A DNA stretch of 12,746 bases from NCBI GenBank assembly GCA_014621425.1, contig JAANBB010000733.1:1-12746 (forward strand). The letters run 5' to 3'. Shown here in pieces: positions 1 to 8,234 of the stretch. The notes below the pieces were generated by a model, which did not search any database, was not told where the DNA came from, and worked only from the letters and a program-made list of their open reading frames with translations. Positions within the stretch are counted from its first letter, which is position 1, and every line of letters begins with the position of its first letter. Source of the stretch: Cylindrodendrum hubeiense (taxonomy: Eukaryota > Ascomycota > Sordariomycetes > Hypocreales > Nectriaceae). The position numbers were made by a program, and so were the translations under genes.

Positions 1-106
1 TACTGTATAAAAACAAGAGTTTGGGTCCTCTGGCGGGACTGCCGGAGCAGGCACCGCCGAGGCAACAATTGGTATGTTCACAGGGGTTTGGGAGTTGTAA
101 ACTCGG
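1..106 (-). other. Internal transcribed spacer 1 (ITS1), partial
   Basis: Read on the minus strand, the bases after the 18S end open with CCGAGTTTACAACTCCC, continue with AAACCCCTGTGAACATACC and GTTGCCTCGGCGG, then reach GCCAGAGGACCC and a T-rich stretch at the window edge. This matches ITS1 of Hypocreales as I remember it, closest to Nectriaceae (Fusarium or Ilyonectria-like). Only the first 106 bases are inside the window; 5.8S rRNA would follow beyond position 1. ITS1 is the spacer removed from the pre-rRNA between 18S and 5.8S. The family assignment is from memory, not from a search. Confidence 0.9.
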
Positions 107-147
107 TAATGATCCCTCCGCTGGTTCACCAACGGAGACTTGTTACG
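107..147 (-). rRNA. 18S rRNA, 3' terminal fragment only
   Basis: The minus strand carries CGTAACAAG, then TCTCCGTTGGTGAACC, then AGCGGAGGGATCATTA, the conserved 3' end of fungal small-subunit rRNA ending at ATTA. Only about 41 bases of the roughly 1.8-kb gene are present. Upstream of position 147 the sequence changes abruptly to coding sequence of a membrane transporter. Canonical hypocrealean 18S reads CAAGGTCTCC here, whereas this copy reads CAAGTCTCC, so one G appears to be missing. That suggests a non-functional fragment or a sequence error near the junction. Confidence 0.9.
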
Positions 148-320
148 GTCAAGGGGAGTAGAAGCGACACGGCAGATACTACGAACAGTGCAATGCCAAT
201 CCAGTCTACCTGCGCGAGCAGACACCGGACTCGCTGCTTAGGCTTGTCATATCCGAGGAGAAGGCTTGCCCCTATCGCACTCGCTCCCAGTATTGGGAGG
301 TTAATCCAGAATATCCATCT

Positions 321-366
321 CTACACAAGTTAGCCTCTCGTAGAAAGGAAGCCTTTGGAAACTCAC
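321..366 (-). other. Intron 2 of the truncated exporter gene
   Basis: A 46-nt intron in phase 0 between TGG (Trp196) and AGA (Arg197). The donor is GTGAGT, the branch site GCTAAC matches CTRAY, and the acceptor is GTAG. Splicing restores the family-typical string GW-RWIFWINLP; reading through instead gives an early stop. Length and signals are typical of filamentous ascomycetes. Confidence 0.9.
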
Positions 367-759
367 CCATCCTATGTTCTCATTCTGTGCAAAGGCACCC
401 CCAAGAAGAGGGCCCGCGATGGTTCCCAGAGCCCACGAGATGTTCAAGAATGACACCCATCGCGCTCGCTGGCGCAAGGAGAACAAGTCTGTCAGGATAA
501 CGGCAGACAACGCCTGGGGACCGCCAGCTCCAGCTCCCTGGACGGAACGGCCAACCAGGAGCACGATGCTGTTCCGGGCGCAGCCACATATGATGGTGCC
601 GCCCATGAAGATGGCCAGAGCGGTCAGATAGGCGGGCTTCCGGCCTACGACGTGGGACAGCTCAGAGAAGATGGGCTGTGTGACCGTGGTGGCCAGCAGG
701 AAGGTTGTGCCTAAGCTCAAACTTTCAGATACACTGGCATCAAGCTCTGAAGCAATGGT

Positions 760-820
760 CTTTGTGGGAGATCAGCAGCTGCAGGTTTGAAGTGTTGGGG
801 CAAAGGGGGTGGGAGCTCAC
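760..820 (-). other. Intron 1 of the truncated exporter gene
   Basis: A 61-nt phase-0 intron with donor GTGAGC, branch-like CTGAT and acceptor AAAG. Splicing here gives VTLP-TIASELDAS, which matches the usual end of helix 1 in this family. Two nearby alternatives are worse: the CAG ending at 747 shifts the frame into a stop, and the GAG ending at 745 keeps the frame but loses five residues (TIASE). Confidence 0.8.
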
Positions 821-1015
821 CGGGAGGGTGACACAAATACATGTTGCGTCGAATGCCTGAGTGAGGGTGACGAGACTCAGGACAAGAAAGATCGGGATCC
901 TTGATCGAGTGGTTTGAGGTTTCTCCTCGGCAGGTTGATTCTCGATCAGGGGAGTGTCGCTGTTTCTCTGACCAGTCGGTCCCATGGGTTGCTTCTCAGG
1001 GGTAGGAGAGTCCAT

Positions 1016-1459
1016 GGCGGGCCGGCTCGGAGTCGGCGCTTTGCATTCAAAGGTGTTGATGATGGAGGGAGAATGGAGAGCTTGAGATATTAACTGATTA
1101 GGGCATCAACATGTTCCTGTGATATTATCGCGCATGTACGTAAGAGACCGCCACTTGTTCCTTGGTGGTTACTGGCTTGCGATAAACCTTCATGAGACCT
1201 GCGACTACAAAGTCAACATCACGAGCCCACGAAAGCTTAGTGAATGCTGAGAGGAAATTCATGGGCACCTTGATAGGGTCTGGCAGGGGGCGTATAGTAT
1301 TTTATCCCCCTCCTTCGGCCTGTGGAAGTGCTGTCTCGTCTCACTCAACTTTCCCCTCTTCTGATCTTCACTTGGTTCTAGTCGACGACACTCGTCTATA
1401 TTGTCCGCGCCCTTGCGCCTCTCAGAGTACATCACCTCCAAAGATCAATCGTACTCATC
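1016..1459. promoter_or_regulatory. Divergent intergenic region, probable bidirectional promoter
   Basis: These 444 bp separate the two head-to-head start codons. Toward the plus-strand gene there is a TATA-like AT run (TATAGTATTTTAT, 1293-1305), then a pyrimidine-rich tract (about 1337-1380) of the kind often found just before transcription starts in filamentous fungi. Several GATA cores are present. Several upstream ATGs occur, so a long leader would contain short reading frames. No specific regulator site can be assigned with confidence. The layout suggests possible co-regulation of the exporter and the membrane protein, which is inference. Confidence 0.5.
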
Positions 1460-3421
1460 ATGGAAGCATACCAATCCTCAACGAGTGGCCCGCTGCTCTT
1501 CTGTGGCTTCATCATGTCCATCTGCGGTTGGTGGGTGCTGTTCCCTGCCTTCGAGACGGGCCTGCGCAAGATCAACCCCACACTCTACCACCGCCTCAAC
1601 AGCGAAGCCCGTGCCAAGAAGCTTCTCCCTATGCTCATGATGAGTTTGCGTCTAGTTCTTGGCGTCCTCATCTCTTTCCCCTCGTGCTCTTACGCTGCCG
1701 TCACTACCCCCTGGGGCGTGGGCCAGCCGCTCTCTCGTGCAGGCGAGATCTGCGTTGCGTCCCAGTCTACCGTGTGGGTGACTGAATTGGGAATGATGAG
1801 AGACTACTCCATCGAGTTGTTCGCCCACCATATCATCTGCCTCATGGTATCGACCAACGTGGTGCTGAGCCCACCGATCCACCAGATCAAGCTGCTGTAC
1901 ATCCTATTTGCGTCGCAGCTTGGAGATCTGGGAACAGGAACGATTGTAGTCCTCAAGATGACCGGAATCAGACCTGCATCGTCCAAATTAATGTACCGTG
2001 TTGTGCTGGCGTCGACTTGTATGATTGTCACCTCTAAAGTCGGCAATGGGCTTTGGTCGGTCGGAAATGCTCTTCAGTCCCCGTACGGGGTTGCTGACTG
2101 GGCATGGACGTTCTGTATCCTGTTCTGGGCGATTTACTCGCTCTATTCAGCATATCGGAATCTCAAGTGGCTTCAGATTATCAAAGGCAATCCCCTCCGT
2201 CCTTATAGCATCATCTATTTTAACCGGGTGACTGTTCCCATGTCGCATATCTTCCTCGGAGTCGCCTTTGGCGCGACTCTCCTGTCAACACTTTTCATAT
2301 ACGGAATGAACCACACCCACGCCTTTACTTCTTCGGATCTGACAAAGTTGCCCTTACTCGGTCTATTGGGAGTGGTCTTGGGTCTGACAAGTTCCATGGG
2401 AATGAGAGTCTTGTATCCTGTGAAGGCGACTCAGACGGATCCATGGGGAAGGGATCTATATCTTCACTACGGAATGCTCATCGTCGCTTGGTGGACCTAC
2501 TCTGCTTCCAACTCGACACCAGATATTGGGAGATCGACCATCATGGGTGCCTTGGCGCTCAATGTACCTCTCTTTCAAACCATTGCCAAGGTCTCTTACT
2601 ACTACTCCGTCAAGGACGCTGCAACACACTTTTTGCCTCCCGATCCCGAGGATGAGGATGAGAAACCCATCCCAGTGGCACCTGCAATGGCCAGGCTCGA
2701 GAAAACAGCGACAAAGGCACACCTCGGAATGGCACGTGCGAACTTGACAATCTTTCTCATCGCTGTCGGTCTTTTGGCTTGCAACGTCCTGAACCTGTCC
2801 GAAGCCGGTACATTGGCCCTAGGAGCCTCGCTTGTGAGCCAACTAATTCGAAGCCCTGGCATGATCTACGATTCCCTCAGCGATTCAACGGTTGCGCCGT
2901 TCTTACACGCCGTGCTTACGAGCGTAGGGGTAGTTATTGAGCTATCGATTCTCGTTTATGAAATTTCTGCCCGGCAGCTGCGAGCCGACGATGCCTCCTC
3001 TTTGGCCATCACCCTGGACTACGCTCTCATCGGCGCCACCATTCTCGCCGGCTTTGCTTCCGAATTACTCTTTGCGGGCAAGGAAAAGGCCAGTAGGCCT
3101 GCATCAAAAACAGCAACACCTGACGACAGGCCCAAGAAGACTAAGATCTTGAGTCCCATGGTCTTCTCTATCTTATGTGTCTTCATATTGCAAAGTATCA
3201 TGGCGAGGGAGGTGATTCGGTACTCCGGGCCGCAGGTCTTACAAGACCCAGGTGTCGGGTTCAAGAACTTCCGGGACATCCTGACTAGCCCGAAGGTGTG
3301 GGCTGTAGTCACAGCCGCAGGCTCCATGCCTGTGCTGTTGCTGAAGGTTATGGACTTTAAGGCTGGCAGGTCTCAGGAGGAGGTTGCGGAGTTCGAGCCA
3401 CAGGGGCTCAAGACACTATAA
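1460..3421 (+). CDS. Polytopic membrane protein with TLC-like N-terminal half (653 aa)
   Basis: An uninterrupted 653-residue frame with ATG in good context (CATCATGG), no intron needed, ending in TAA. I count about 14-16 hydrophobic segments, near residues 10-29, 57-77, 120-138, 142-166, 177-194, 212-232, 259-281, 296-314, 335-349, 358-378, 427-463, 479-500, 515-538, 563-582 and 611-630. Residues about 57-235 resemble a TLC (TRAM-LAG1-CLN8) domain: E119-LFA-H123-H124, followed by a helix with SQLGDLGTG (152-160), where TLC proteins carry their conserved polar helix. TLC proteins act in ER or related membranes on ceramides or other lipids, or as lipid regulators. An acidic linker (395-401) and a Lys/Arg/Pro-rich loop (541-562) split the C-terminal half, which I do not recognise. 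There is no N-terminal signal peptide beyond the first helix. It diverges from the broken exporter. Gene reality is near certain; the TLC assignment is moderate and the substrate is unknown. Confidence 0.93.
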   Translation: MEAYQSSTSGPLLFCGFIMSICGWWVLFPAFETGLRKINPTLYHRLNSEARAKKLLPMLMMSLRLVLGVLISFPSCSYAAVTTPWGVGQPLSRAGEICVASQSTVWVTELGMMRDYSIELFAHHIICLMVSTNVVLSPPIHQIKLLYILFASQLGDLGTGTIVVLKMTGIRPASSKLMYRVVLASTCMIVTSKVGNGLWSVGNALQSPYGVADWAWTFCILFWAIYSLYSAYRNLKWLQIIKGNPLRPYSIIYFNRVTVPMSHIFLGVAFGATLLSTLFIYGMNHTHAFTSSDLTKLPLLGLLGVVLGLTSSMGMRVLYPVKATQTDPWGRDLYLHYGMLIVAWWTYSASNSTPDIGRSTIMGALALNVPLFQTIAKVSYYYSVKDAATHFLPPDPEDEDEKPIPVAPAMARLEKTATKAHLGMARANLTIFLIAVGLLACNVLNLSEAGTLALGASLVSQLIRSPGMIYDSLSDSTVAPFLHAVLTSVGVVIELSILVYEISARQLRADDASSLAITLDYALIGATILAGFASELLFAGKEKASRPASKTATPDDRPKKTKILSPMVFSILCVFILQSIMAREVIRYSGPQVLQDPGVGFKNFRDILTSPKVWAVVTAAGSMPVLLLKVMDFKAGRSQEEVAEFEPQGLKTL

Positions 3422-3445
3422 TGCGAGTTTATTATTAATTGACCG

Positions 3446-3451
3446 AATAAA
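3446..3451 (+). terminator. Possible polyadenylation signal AATAAA
   Basis: AATAAA lies 25 bases after the stop codon of the 653-residue membrane protein gene, inside an AT-rich 3' flank (about 3421-3480) that contrasts with the GC-richer coding region. This fits a fungal 3' UTR with cleavage somewhere near 3465-3485. The cleavage site itself cannot be seen. Confidence 0.5.
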
Positions 3452-5200
3452 TTGATCATTTAATTTTATCTTTGTTTTAACGCTGCTCACTTCCCCTTTC
3501 CATGTGGCACATGATGAACGCTGCATGTAATTGACCCCTTGTCTACATCATAGAACCCCCCGCGTATCGGCAAAATGGAGAAGATCGTCGCTTCCTGTCA
3601 CAGCTGCAGGGTGTTTCTCAAAAGAGCCGTGGAAGTCCGGATAAGTTCAGAGTTGTCTCAGGATCTTCCACTTTCTGACGGCGACCGAGACGTCACATCC
3701 ACCACCTCGGTTGAACAAGGTTGTCAACCCTCCCCCATGATCAACTCCATGTGTCAGGCATCCAACGGCCACCGGGCCGCAAGCGTGTCCGCGGGTGCCT
3801 CCCGACCCGTCCGCGTCGGTGGACACTTGGTGGTGTTGCTCATCCCAGCGGAGTGCATACCCTCCGCGGTGTCAACGTGAGCGTTCCATCAGACGGACGC
3901 CTCCAAGCAGGGCCGCGTGCGGCGGTTGTAGCCGCGCTGCACCCATGCTCTTCCCCGGGTCATGAATTATCAGATCAGGCCTCACAAACCCAATCGGGAC
4001 ACGGCTGTCAGTTGCGCCTGGCGTTCTGGCGCCCACTCCCGACATCCCGCGGCCTGATGCTCGGGGTGTCATCATTGCCCCGTGGCTGACAACGCATCGT
4101 TAATCGCCCGAGAACAGCACCATCACACGACCATGTGCTGCTTCACTGATCTGGGACGCGGGCCGTTGGAGGAGGGAGGGTGCGGATCAACCTTCACGTG
4201 GCGGTTGTACAGCCCGAGGATTGGCACATGTGGACGCCAGAAGTACACAGAGATTCGGGGTACAAGGAACGCCCTGTGTTTCCATCTCCGGTGGAGGTTT
4301 GCCTTGCCTCGGTCAGGTTTCTGTCACTGCCCGACACGAAACCGGGTGTCTCGATGTCCCCGCATCAGTGAGATGGCTGCTGAGCACCGAGGGGGCAAAA
4401 CGACAGGCCATCTCCGCATCACTAGGTCCAACCCCAGCCTCGATCCCACGGTCACATGTTGTCCGCTCACCGACGGATTCGCTGCAAAACAGTCCGGATG
4501 TTTAAGCTCATGACCCTCCGAGTCTCTCGCTCGCGGCCCTTTGACCCGAACGTCGGCCTGCCATCCTGTCCTTTGGGGGTGTTTCCGCAGGACGGTGCTA
4601 TTTTTCCGTCTGCTGATGAACGCGGTACACACCCCCATTCCATCCCCCCAAAAGAGGCCACGGGTCACCAGGGGGGGATCGGAACCGCGGACTTGGGACT
4701 GGAATCGAATGAGGTTTCCGGGGCTGGTCGATGTTACCCCATACCCCGGGCTTTGGACGCGGGGAAGCCGTCGAACGTTGCCGTGTGGGTGGTGGCAGGG
4801 GATTTGAGAACTAGCCTGATAGCAGAGATGAGAAACCTCGCGTGGAAAATTACAAAATAATAAATCCAATTAAACAATAAAATATTAAATCAATATTGAT
4901 ATTATCCGCCATGATATCTTGACCAAGATAACCTAAGCACCGTATCCAAGTGGCTGGCTAACCCCTTGTTCTCGCCGCAGACAAGATCCCGGCGTTATTA
5001 CACAAGACAGAATAATAAGCATGACCGTAAGGCGTGGCGAGGTGTAATTGGGTCAGCTCTATTCAGAGAGTGAGACAGATGGGAGGCGACATCATACACC
5101 GCTGGTTGATGACGACAGCACCTTGGAATCTCGACTTTCTCTCTTCGTCCATTCAACTGCTGTATTCCAGTGTCCACCCTTCCAGCTCTTTCTTCCGAGA
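3452..5200. other. Non-coding stretch, no supported gene
   Basis: About 1.7 kb, mostly GC-rich, with no reading frame showing a recognisable domain. The best open frame with a real ATG is 3575-3880 plus (101 codons, context CAAAATGG), but its product is unrecognised and has chance-like composition. A minus-strand frame, 4869-4324, starts only at TTG. A short AT-rich island interrupts at 4844-4916. No tRNA, repeat family or transposon ends were found. Confidence 0.6.
4844..4916. repeat. AT-rich low-complexity island
   Basis: A block of about 73 bases made almost only of A and T, with repeated AATAAA/AATATT-type words (for example AACAATAAAATATTAAATC), set in GC-rich flanks. It carries polyadenylation-like words on both strands. 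It could mark the 3' end of an unseen transcript or be a small mutated remnant; the sequence alone does not decide. Confidence 0.6.
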
Positions 5201-5204
5201 TTCC

Positions 5205-5210
5205 TAGTAA
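5205..5210 (+). promoter_or_regulatory. TATA-like element upstream of 5S rRNA
   Basis: TAGTAA occupies -29 to -24 relative to the first base of the 5S gene. In Neurospora and related fungi, dispersed 5S genes have a TATA-like element near -29 that works with the internal promoter for RNA polymerase III. The match is weak and rests mainly on position. Confidence 0.35.
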
Positions 5211-5233
5211 CACCCTCCGTCACCACTTCCAGC

Positions 5234-5352
5234 ACATACGACCATAACCCTCAGAGAATACAGGATACCGTTTGCTCTCCCAGAGTCAAGCTGAGGAGCG
5301 CTCGAGTAGTAGTTAGGTCGGCGACAACTAGCGAATGCCGAGTGTTGTATGT
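5234..5352 (+). rRNA. 5S ribosomal RNA, dispersed divergent copy
   Basis: Exactly 119 nt, the usual length in filamentous ascomycetes. It begins ACATACGACCATA and ends GTGTTGTATGT, the hallmark ends of fungal 5S, and keeps core strings such as GCTCTCCCA, AGTCAAGC, AGTAGTTAGGTCGG and CTAGCGAAT. Helix I pairs nt 1-9 with 111-119 in full. Helix II pairs 16-21 (CCTCAG) with 58-63 (CTGAGG) in full. Helix V pairs 67-71 with 106-110. In the distal arm, 81-83 (TAG) pairs with 95-97 (CTA), and 84-86 with 90-92. The RNA is a structural part of the large ribosomal subunit, made by RNA polymerase III. It stands alone, as is normal in Pezizomycotina, where 5S genes are scattered and come in several sequence types. 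Compared with the consensus I remember, G82 and C96 are A and T, a compensated change, while G29 is A and may break one helix III pair. It may be a functional variant type or a mildly decayed copy. Confidence 0.88.
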
Positions 5353-5360
5353 CCTCTTCC

Positions 5361-5365
5361 TTTTT
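5361..5365 (+). terminator. RNA polymerase III oligo-T terminator of 5S gene
   Basis: TTTTT lies 8 bases after the 3' end of the 5S gene, followed by a further TTTT at 5369-5372 in a pyrimidine-rich run. Polymerase III stops at runs of four or more T, so this supports the gene being expressible. Confidence 0.75.
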
Positions 5366-5372
5366 GTCTTTT

Positions 5373-6330
5373 GTAATACTTGGTGCTATTTTTCTTCCAT
5401 GTGTCATGGTCCGTCAGTCAAGCCATGTGAGGATCCAGTGTGAAGGGTGTTGATGAACTGTATGGAGAAGGGCGGTAGTCTAGTATAGCAAGGTGATACT
5501 TCGATTCAATCACGATGTTTGATGCTCAAGTTTCCTCTTTCTCAAGTTTACGTCGCCACCATGTTTGGACAGCTGTCTCGAGCTGTCTGGTTCTTTAAAA
5601 TACTGGAATTACCATGCCCTCGTCTCGTCAGCACCTGACAATTTGCAGTTAAGAGAGGGGAATGAGTTTGAGCTTAGAATACTGGGGCTGAACATCAACA
5701 AAGAATGTTAGTCATGTTGGCCATGCATATCATAAGGGAGAGCAATACCTACGGCTACCAGGTCACAGAACCCATTTACTAGAAAGATGCCTTGGGCCAA
5801 CCCAAACTCTATGGACTCATGGGGTTGCCGGACTTTGCATCGTAACAAGAACTGAGTTATTCACCCAAGAGCTTCGAATGACCTTGAGTTTGCTTCTAAC
5901 CGTTCCAAGACATGTTATGTTTACTTTGGCTTGCTTTGTCAAACTACTTGCATGTGGCAGGAAGCTATGGGCTATGCCAATATGTATCTAGGAGCTGATG
6001 GAGATGTCTATCACAACGGCAGTTTCAAGCGCAACGTGTATTATTGTTTGAATCACGAAGCCCTTTCGGAATAATACAACTGCTGTTCCAGTTTGTTCCT
6101 CAAGTTCTTGGCCGTTTGGTGCACCGCCAATGGACATTGGCACAACGGACCGTTTTGACTTACACCACCAGCCTGGACGTCAAACCTCGAAACGGCGCGA
6201 GGCTTAGACGCTACCGGAATTTAATCGAAATACAATAGAGGCGCTAGAAAATAATGAATTAAAATATTCGATCATGACTCTCAGCCTAAAAAGTATCCCC
6301 CCAAAGAGCTAGTCTACCCCGAGGGGGGCT
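5373..6330. other. Non-coding stretch after 5S rRNA, no supported gene
   Basis: This stretch is less GC-rich than its neighbours and rich in stop codons in all frames. I looked for reverse transcriptase, transposase and long terminal repeat signatures and saw none. A short AT-rich patch (about 6225-6270) contains AATTAAAATATT. It could be an old, mutated element, but nothing identifies one. Confidence 0.55.
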
Positions 6331-6357
6331 TTCGGTATATTCGGTACTTTCGGTATT
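6331..6357 (+). repeat. Three 9-bp tandem copies of TTCGGTA-nn
   Basis: TTCGGTA starts at 6331, 6340 and 6349, an exact 9-bp spacing with variable last two bases. It follows a CCCC-GA-GGGG hairpin (6317-6327). Regular spacing could mean a protein-binding array or simple slippage. Confidence 0.8.
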
Positions 6358-8234
6358 GCACCGCCAACATTCCCGTTGCTGCCATCGGCTTTTTGCCCGA
6401 GCCCAGCTGTCATCCATCCACGAAGTAGGACAAAGCTCATGCACGCACGCGGGTGCTCAAACTCGCGTGACGGTGATCCTACGCCCATCAACCCTCATGC
6501 AGATCTCACGCGACGATGAAAAGGCGCATTGCCGAGAAGGCTGCCTTGGAGAGACGGCCTTAAGCCGATCTCACACAGCTTCCATCCGGGGGGACGGGTC
6601 CACGTGGCGGTCACGATGGAACAGAATGGGGGGGGGGTTAGAGAGAGGCGCCACGGCCACTTCCCGTGCCCCGGCAAAGCTGACGACCGCCGCCCAAGCG
6701 GCAACGGATAGACCCCCCCTTCCATTTCGCCTCCATTTCGCCTCGGGCTAAACTTGGCCAGACACATCGCCCTCCCGAGCCCAGCGCCTGTGACAAGACG
6801 AAGGTAATTCTCCCCGAATTGGTAGGTTTTGACGCCGGTGGTTTAGGGTTCAACTCCGCCGGTTTGGCCGGGCTCGCCCTCCGTCGCCGTCGGACCGACA
6901 CAGCCATCGGAACATGGCATGGAGATTCGGAAAATGGAAGCTACTTCGCAAGGCTCCTCGACTCGCGCACGGGCACCTCGTCGCGTCAAAGGAAGGTTTA
7001 CGCAAGTCATCCGAACGCTCTGTAAACGATGCAAGGCAATTGGCTGTGGGGTGTCATCGCTCACTCGCTGCCAACATGTGACATGCGTGTAATGCGCTGT
7101 CAATCTCCCCTACTCTCCCCTACTCTCCCAGCAGTTCGGGACGACTTCTGTTCGTTTGTTTGAGTCCCCTGTCATAGACCAGACTCGGCCCTTCTAGTCG
7201 GGCCTCAGGACCCATATTCTCGCCCTGGCATCGTGTCGACATGCAACTAAGAGCCCTGTGAGGCCTGTAGACCCAGACACTACGTGGATTTCACGTGTCG
7301 GTCGACTGCCGGCAGAGATTCCCGTTTCGAGTAGCGGCCTAGTGGGATGGTAGCGCGAAACCTTGGACACGGCGTCGATGACCAAATTGGAACCGAGACG
7401 TTAGCCCTAGGCGCCATGGCCCAGTGGCCGGTCCGAGGCGACATTGATGGTGTTGGGAGAAGAACCGACAGCGGACCGACCAACGACCGAGTGCACGGAG
7501 CTCCACACCGGGGGATCCGCGGAAGCTATGCCGGGTTAGCTACTGGCACGTCTCCGGGGCCTTTATTGGAGTAGCCTAGCCAGTTAGCACCGCTGATGGA
7601 GGGCTGGTACAAGCGGTACATCGGTGTGGTACCTGGGCCACAGGTTCGTTCGCTGCGGCTCACCTTGGAGCTAACAACGGGCTCGACTCGGGGGGCCTTC
7701 ACCGGAGCGCAGAAGTGTCAAGCGGGAAGCCGCCTGGGAGGGTGTTGTTTACAGCGCGCGCGCCAGGAGGAAACACAGCGATGTGACTGCCGGGGGGGTA
7801 GCGGAAGCGACGGTTGGGGAGCGCGATCGCGTAGCGTTGTGTACAGAGTTGTTGGGGGCTTTGGTACAAAGTACACCGTACCTAACGCGTCCTCTATATT
7901 AGACATATTATTGTGCGTTTGGCGGTTAAACGCAACCCCATGCGAAATACACCGGCTCGTCCCAGACTCGTCGTCGTACTCGTCTACGCGTGCGAGTTGG
8001 GGGCTTCTTCGGGGAGTACGAAATGTCGGTATGAGTACGCAAGCAACTAAGATGTAAGCACTGGACCGTAGCGCATAGCAAGTGGGTTCCTTGACAGCGC
8101 TGGTCTGGAAGGCCAATGCCTGTCTCAAAAACGGTCGCGACGGGGGCGACTGAGGGGGACCCCCCACCTCCCGAGATTTGCCCCGAGAGAGAGAGGGAGA
8201 ATTACGCGGTCGGTATTACCGATGCGAATACTTT
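6358..8234. other. GC-rich non-coding stretch, no supported gene
   Basis: Nearly 1.9 kb with homopolymer and low-complexity spots: a run of ten G at 6629-6638, the CT-rich repeat at 7104-7130, and a GA-rich run at about 8183-8198. Open frames here overlap on both strands and look like by-products of GC content. The only one that caught my eye is a 57-residue Cys-containing frame at 6919-7092. No RNA gene was recognised. Confidence 0.55.
7104..7130 (+). repeat. CT-rich 10-bp tandem repeat with two CCCCT boxes
   Basis: CTCCCCTACT occurs at 7105-7114 and again at 7115-7124, followed by a partial CTCCC. Each full copy contains CCCCT, the core of stress-response elements bound by Msn2/Msn4-like zinc fingers in yeasts. 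With no gene close by, a regulatory role is speculative. Confidence 0.7.

Larger units (their letters stand above)
126..1015 (-). pseudogene. Major facilitator drug/metabolite exporter (14-spanner type), 3'-truncated by rDNA
   Basis: Exons are 1015-821, 759-367 and 320-126 (minus), joined in phase 0, giving 260 residues against about 540-600 usual for fungal 14-helix drug:proton antiporters. The ATG at 1015 has a perfect context (CCGCCATGG). Residues 1-37 are a polar cytoplasmic tail. Helix 1 ends in VTLP; motif A is ELSHVVGRK (98-106), motif B is RSVQGAGAG (136-144), and motif C is GTIAGPLLGG (177-186), the antiporter signature. Exon 3 starts with RWIFWINLP. Helix 7 reads WIGIALFVVSAVSLLLPLT and is then cut: the next codons come from 18S rRNA and stop at TGA 128-126. 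The family would be a plasma-membrane proton-driven exporter, often of secondary metabolites; substrate unknown. Helices 8-14 are absent, so the product should be inactive. If the junction is an assembly artefact, the real gene continues elsewhere. Family call is firm; truncation is seen directly, its reality is not. Confidence 0.9.

Noticed and set aside
88..333. Plus-strand frame across the rDNA/exporter junction
   Set aside because: It is antisense to 18S/ITS1 and to exporter exon 3.
1192..1785. Plus-strand frame of 197 codons upstream of and overlapping the membrane protein gene
   Set aside because: It overlaps the start of the clear 653-residue gene in another frame, and its product shows no membrane or domain pattern.
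3575..3880. Small frame of 101 codons with a good Kozak context
   Set aside because: Unrecognised product with no motif beyond one CxxC; kept as a note in the stretch entry rather than called as a gene.
4324..4869. Minus-strand open frame of 181 codons
   Set aside because: It starts only at TTG inside an AT-rich island and gives a low-information product; plus-strand frames of similar length overlap it.
5440..6240. Possible decayed transposon
   Set aside because: Composition suggested it, but no terminal repeats, target-site duplication or transposase/reverse transcriptase residues could be found by eye.
6841..6851. Telomere-like TTTAGGG
   Set aside because: A single copy only; a telomere or interstitial array needs several tandem units.
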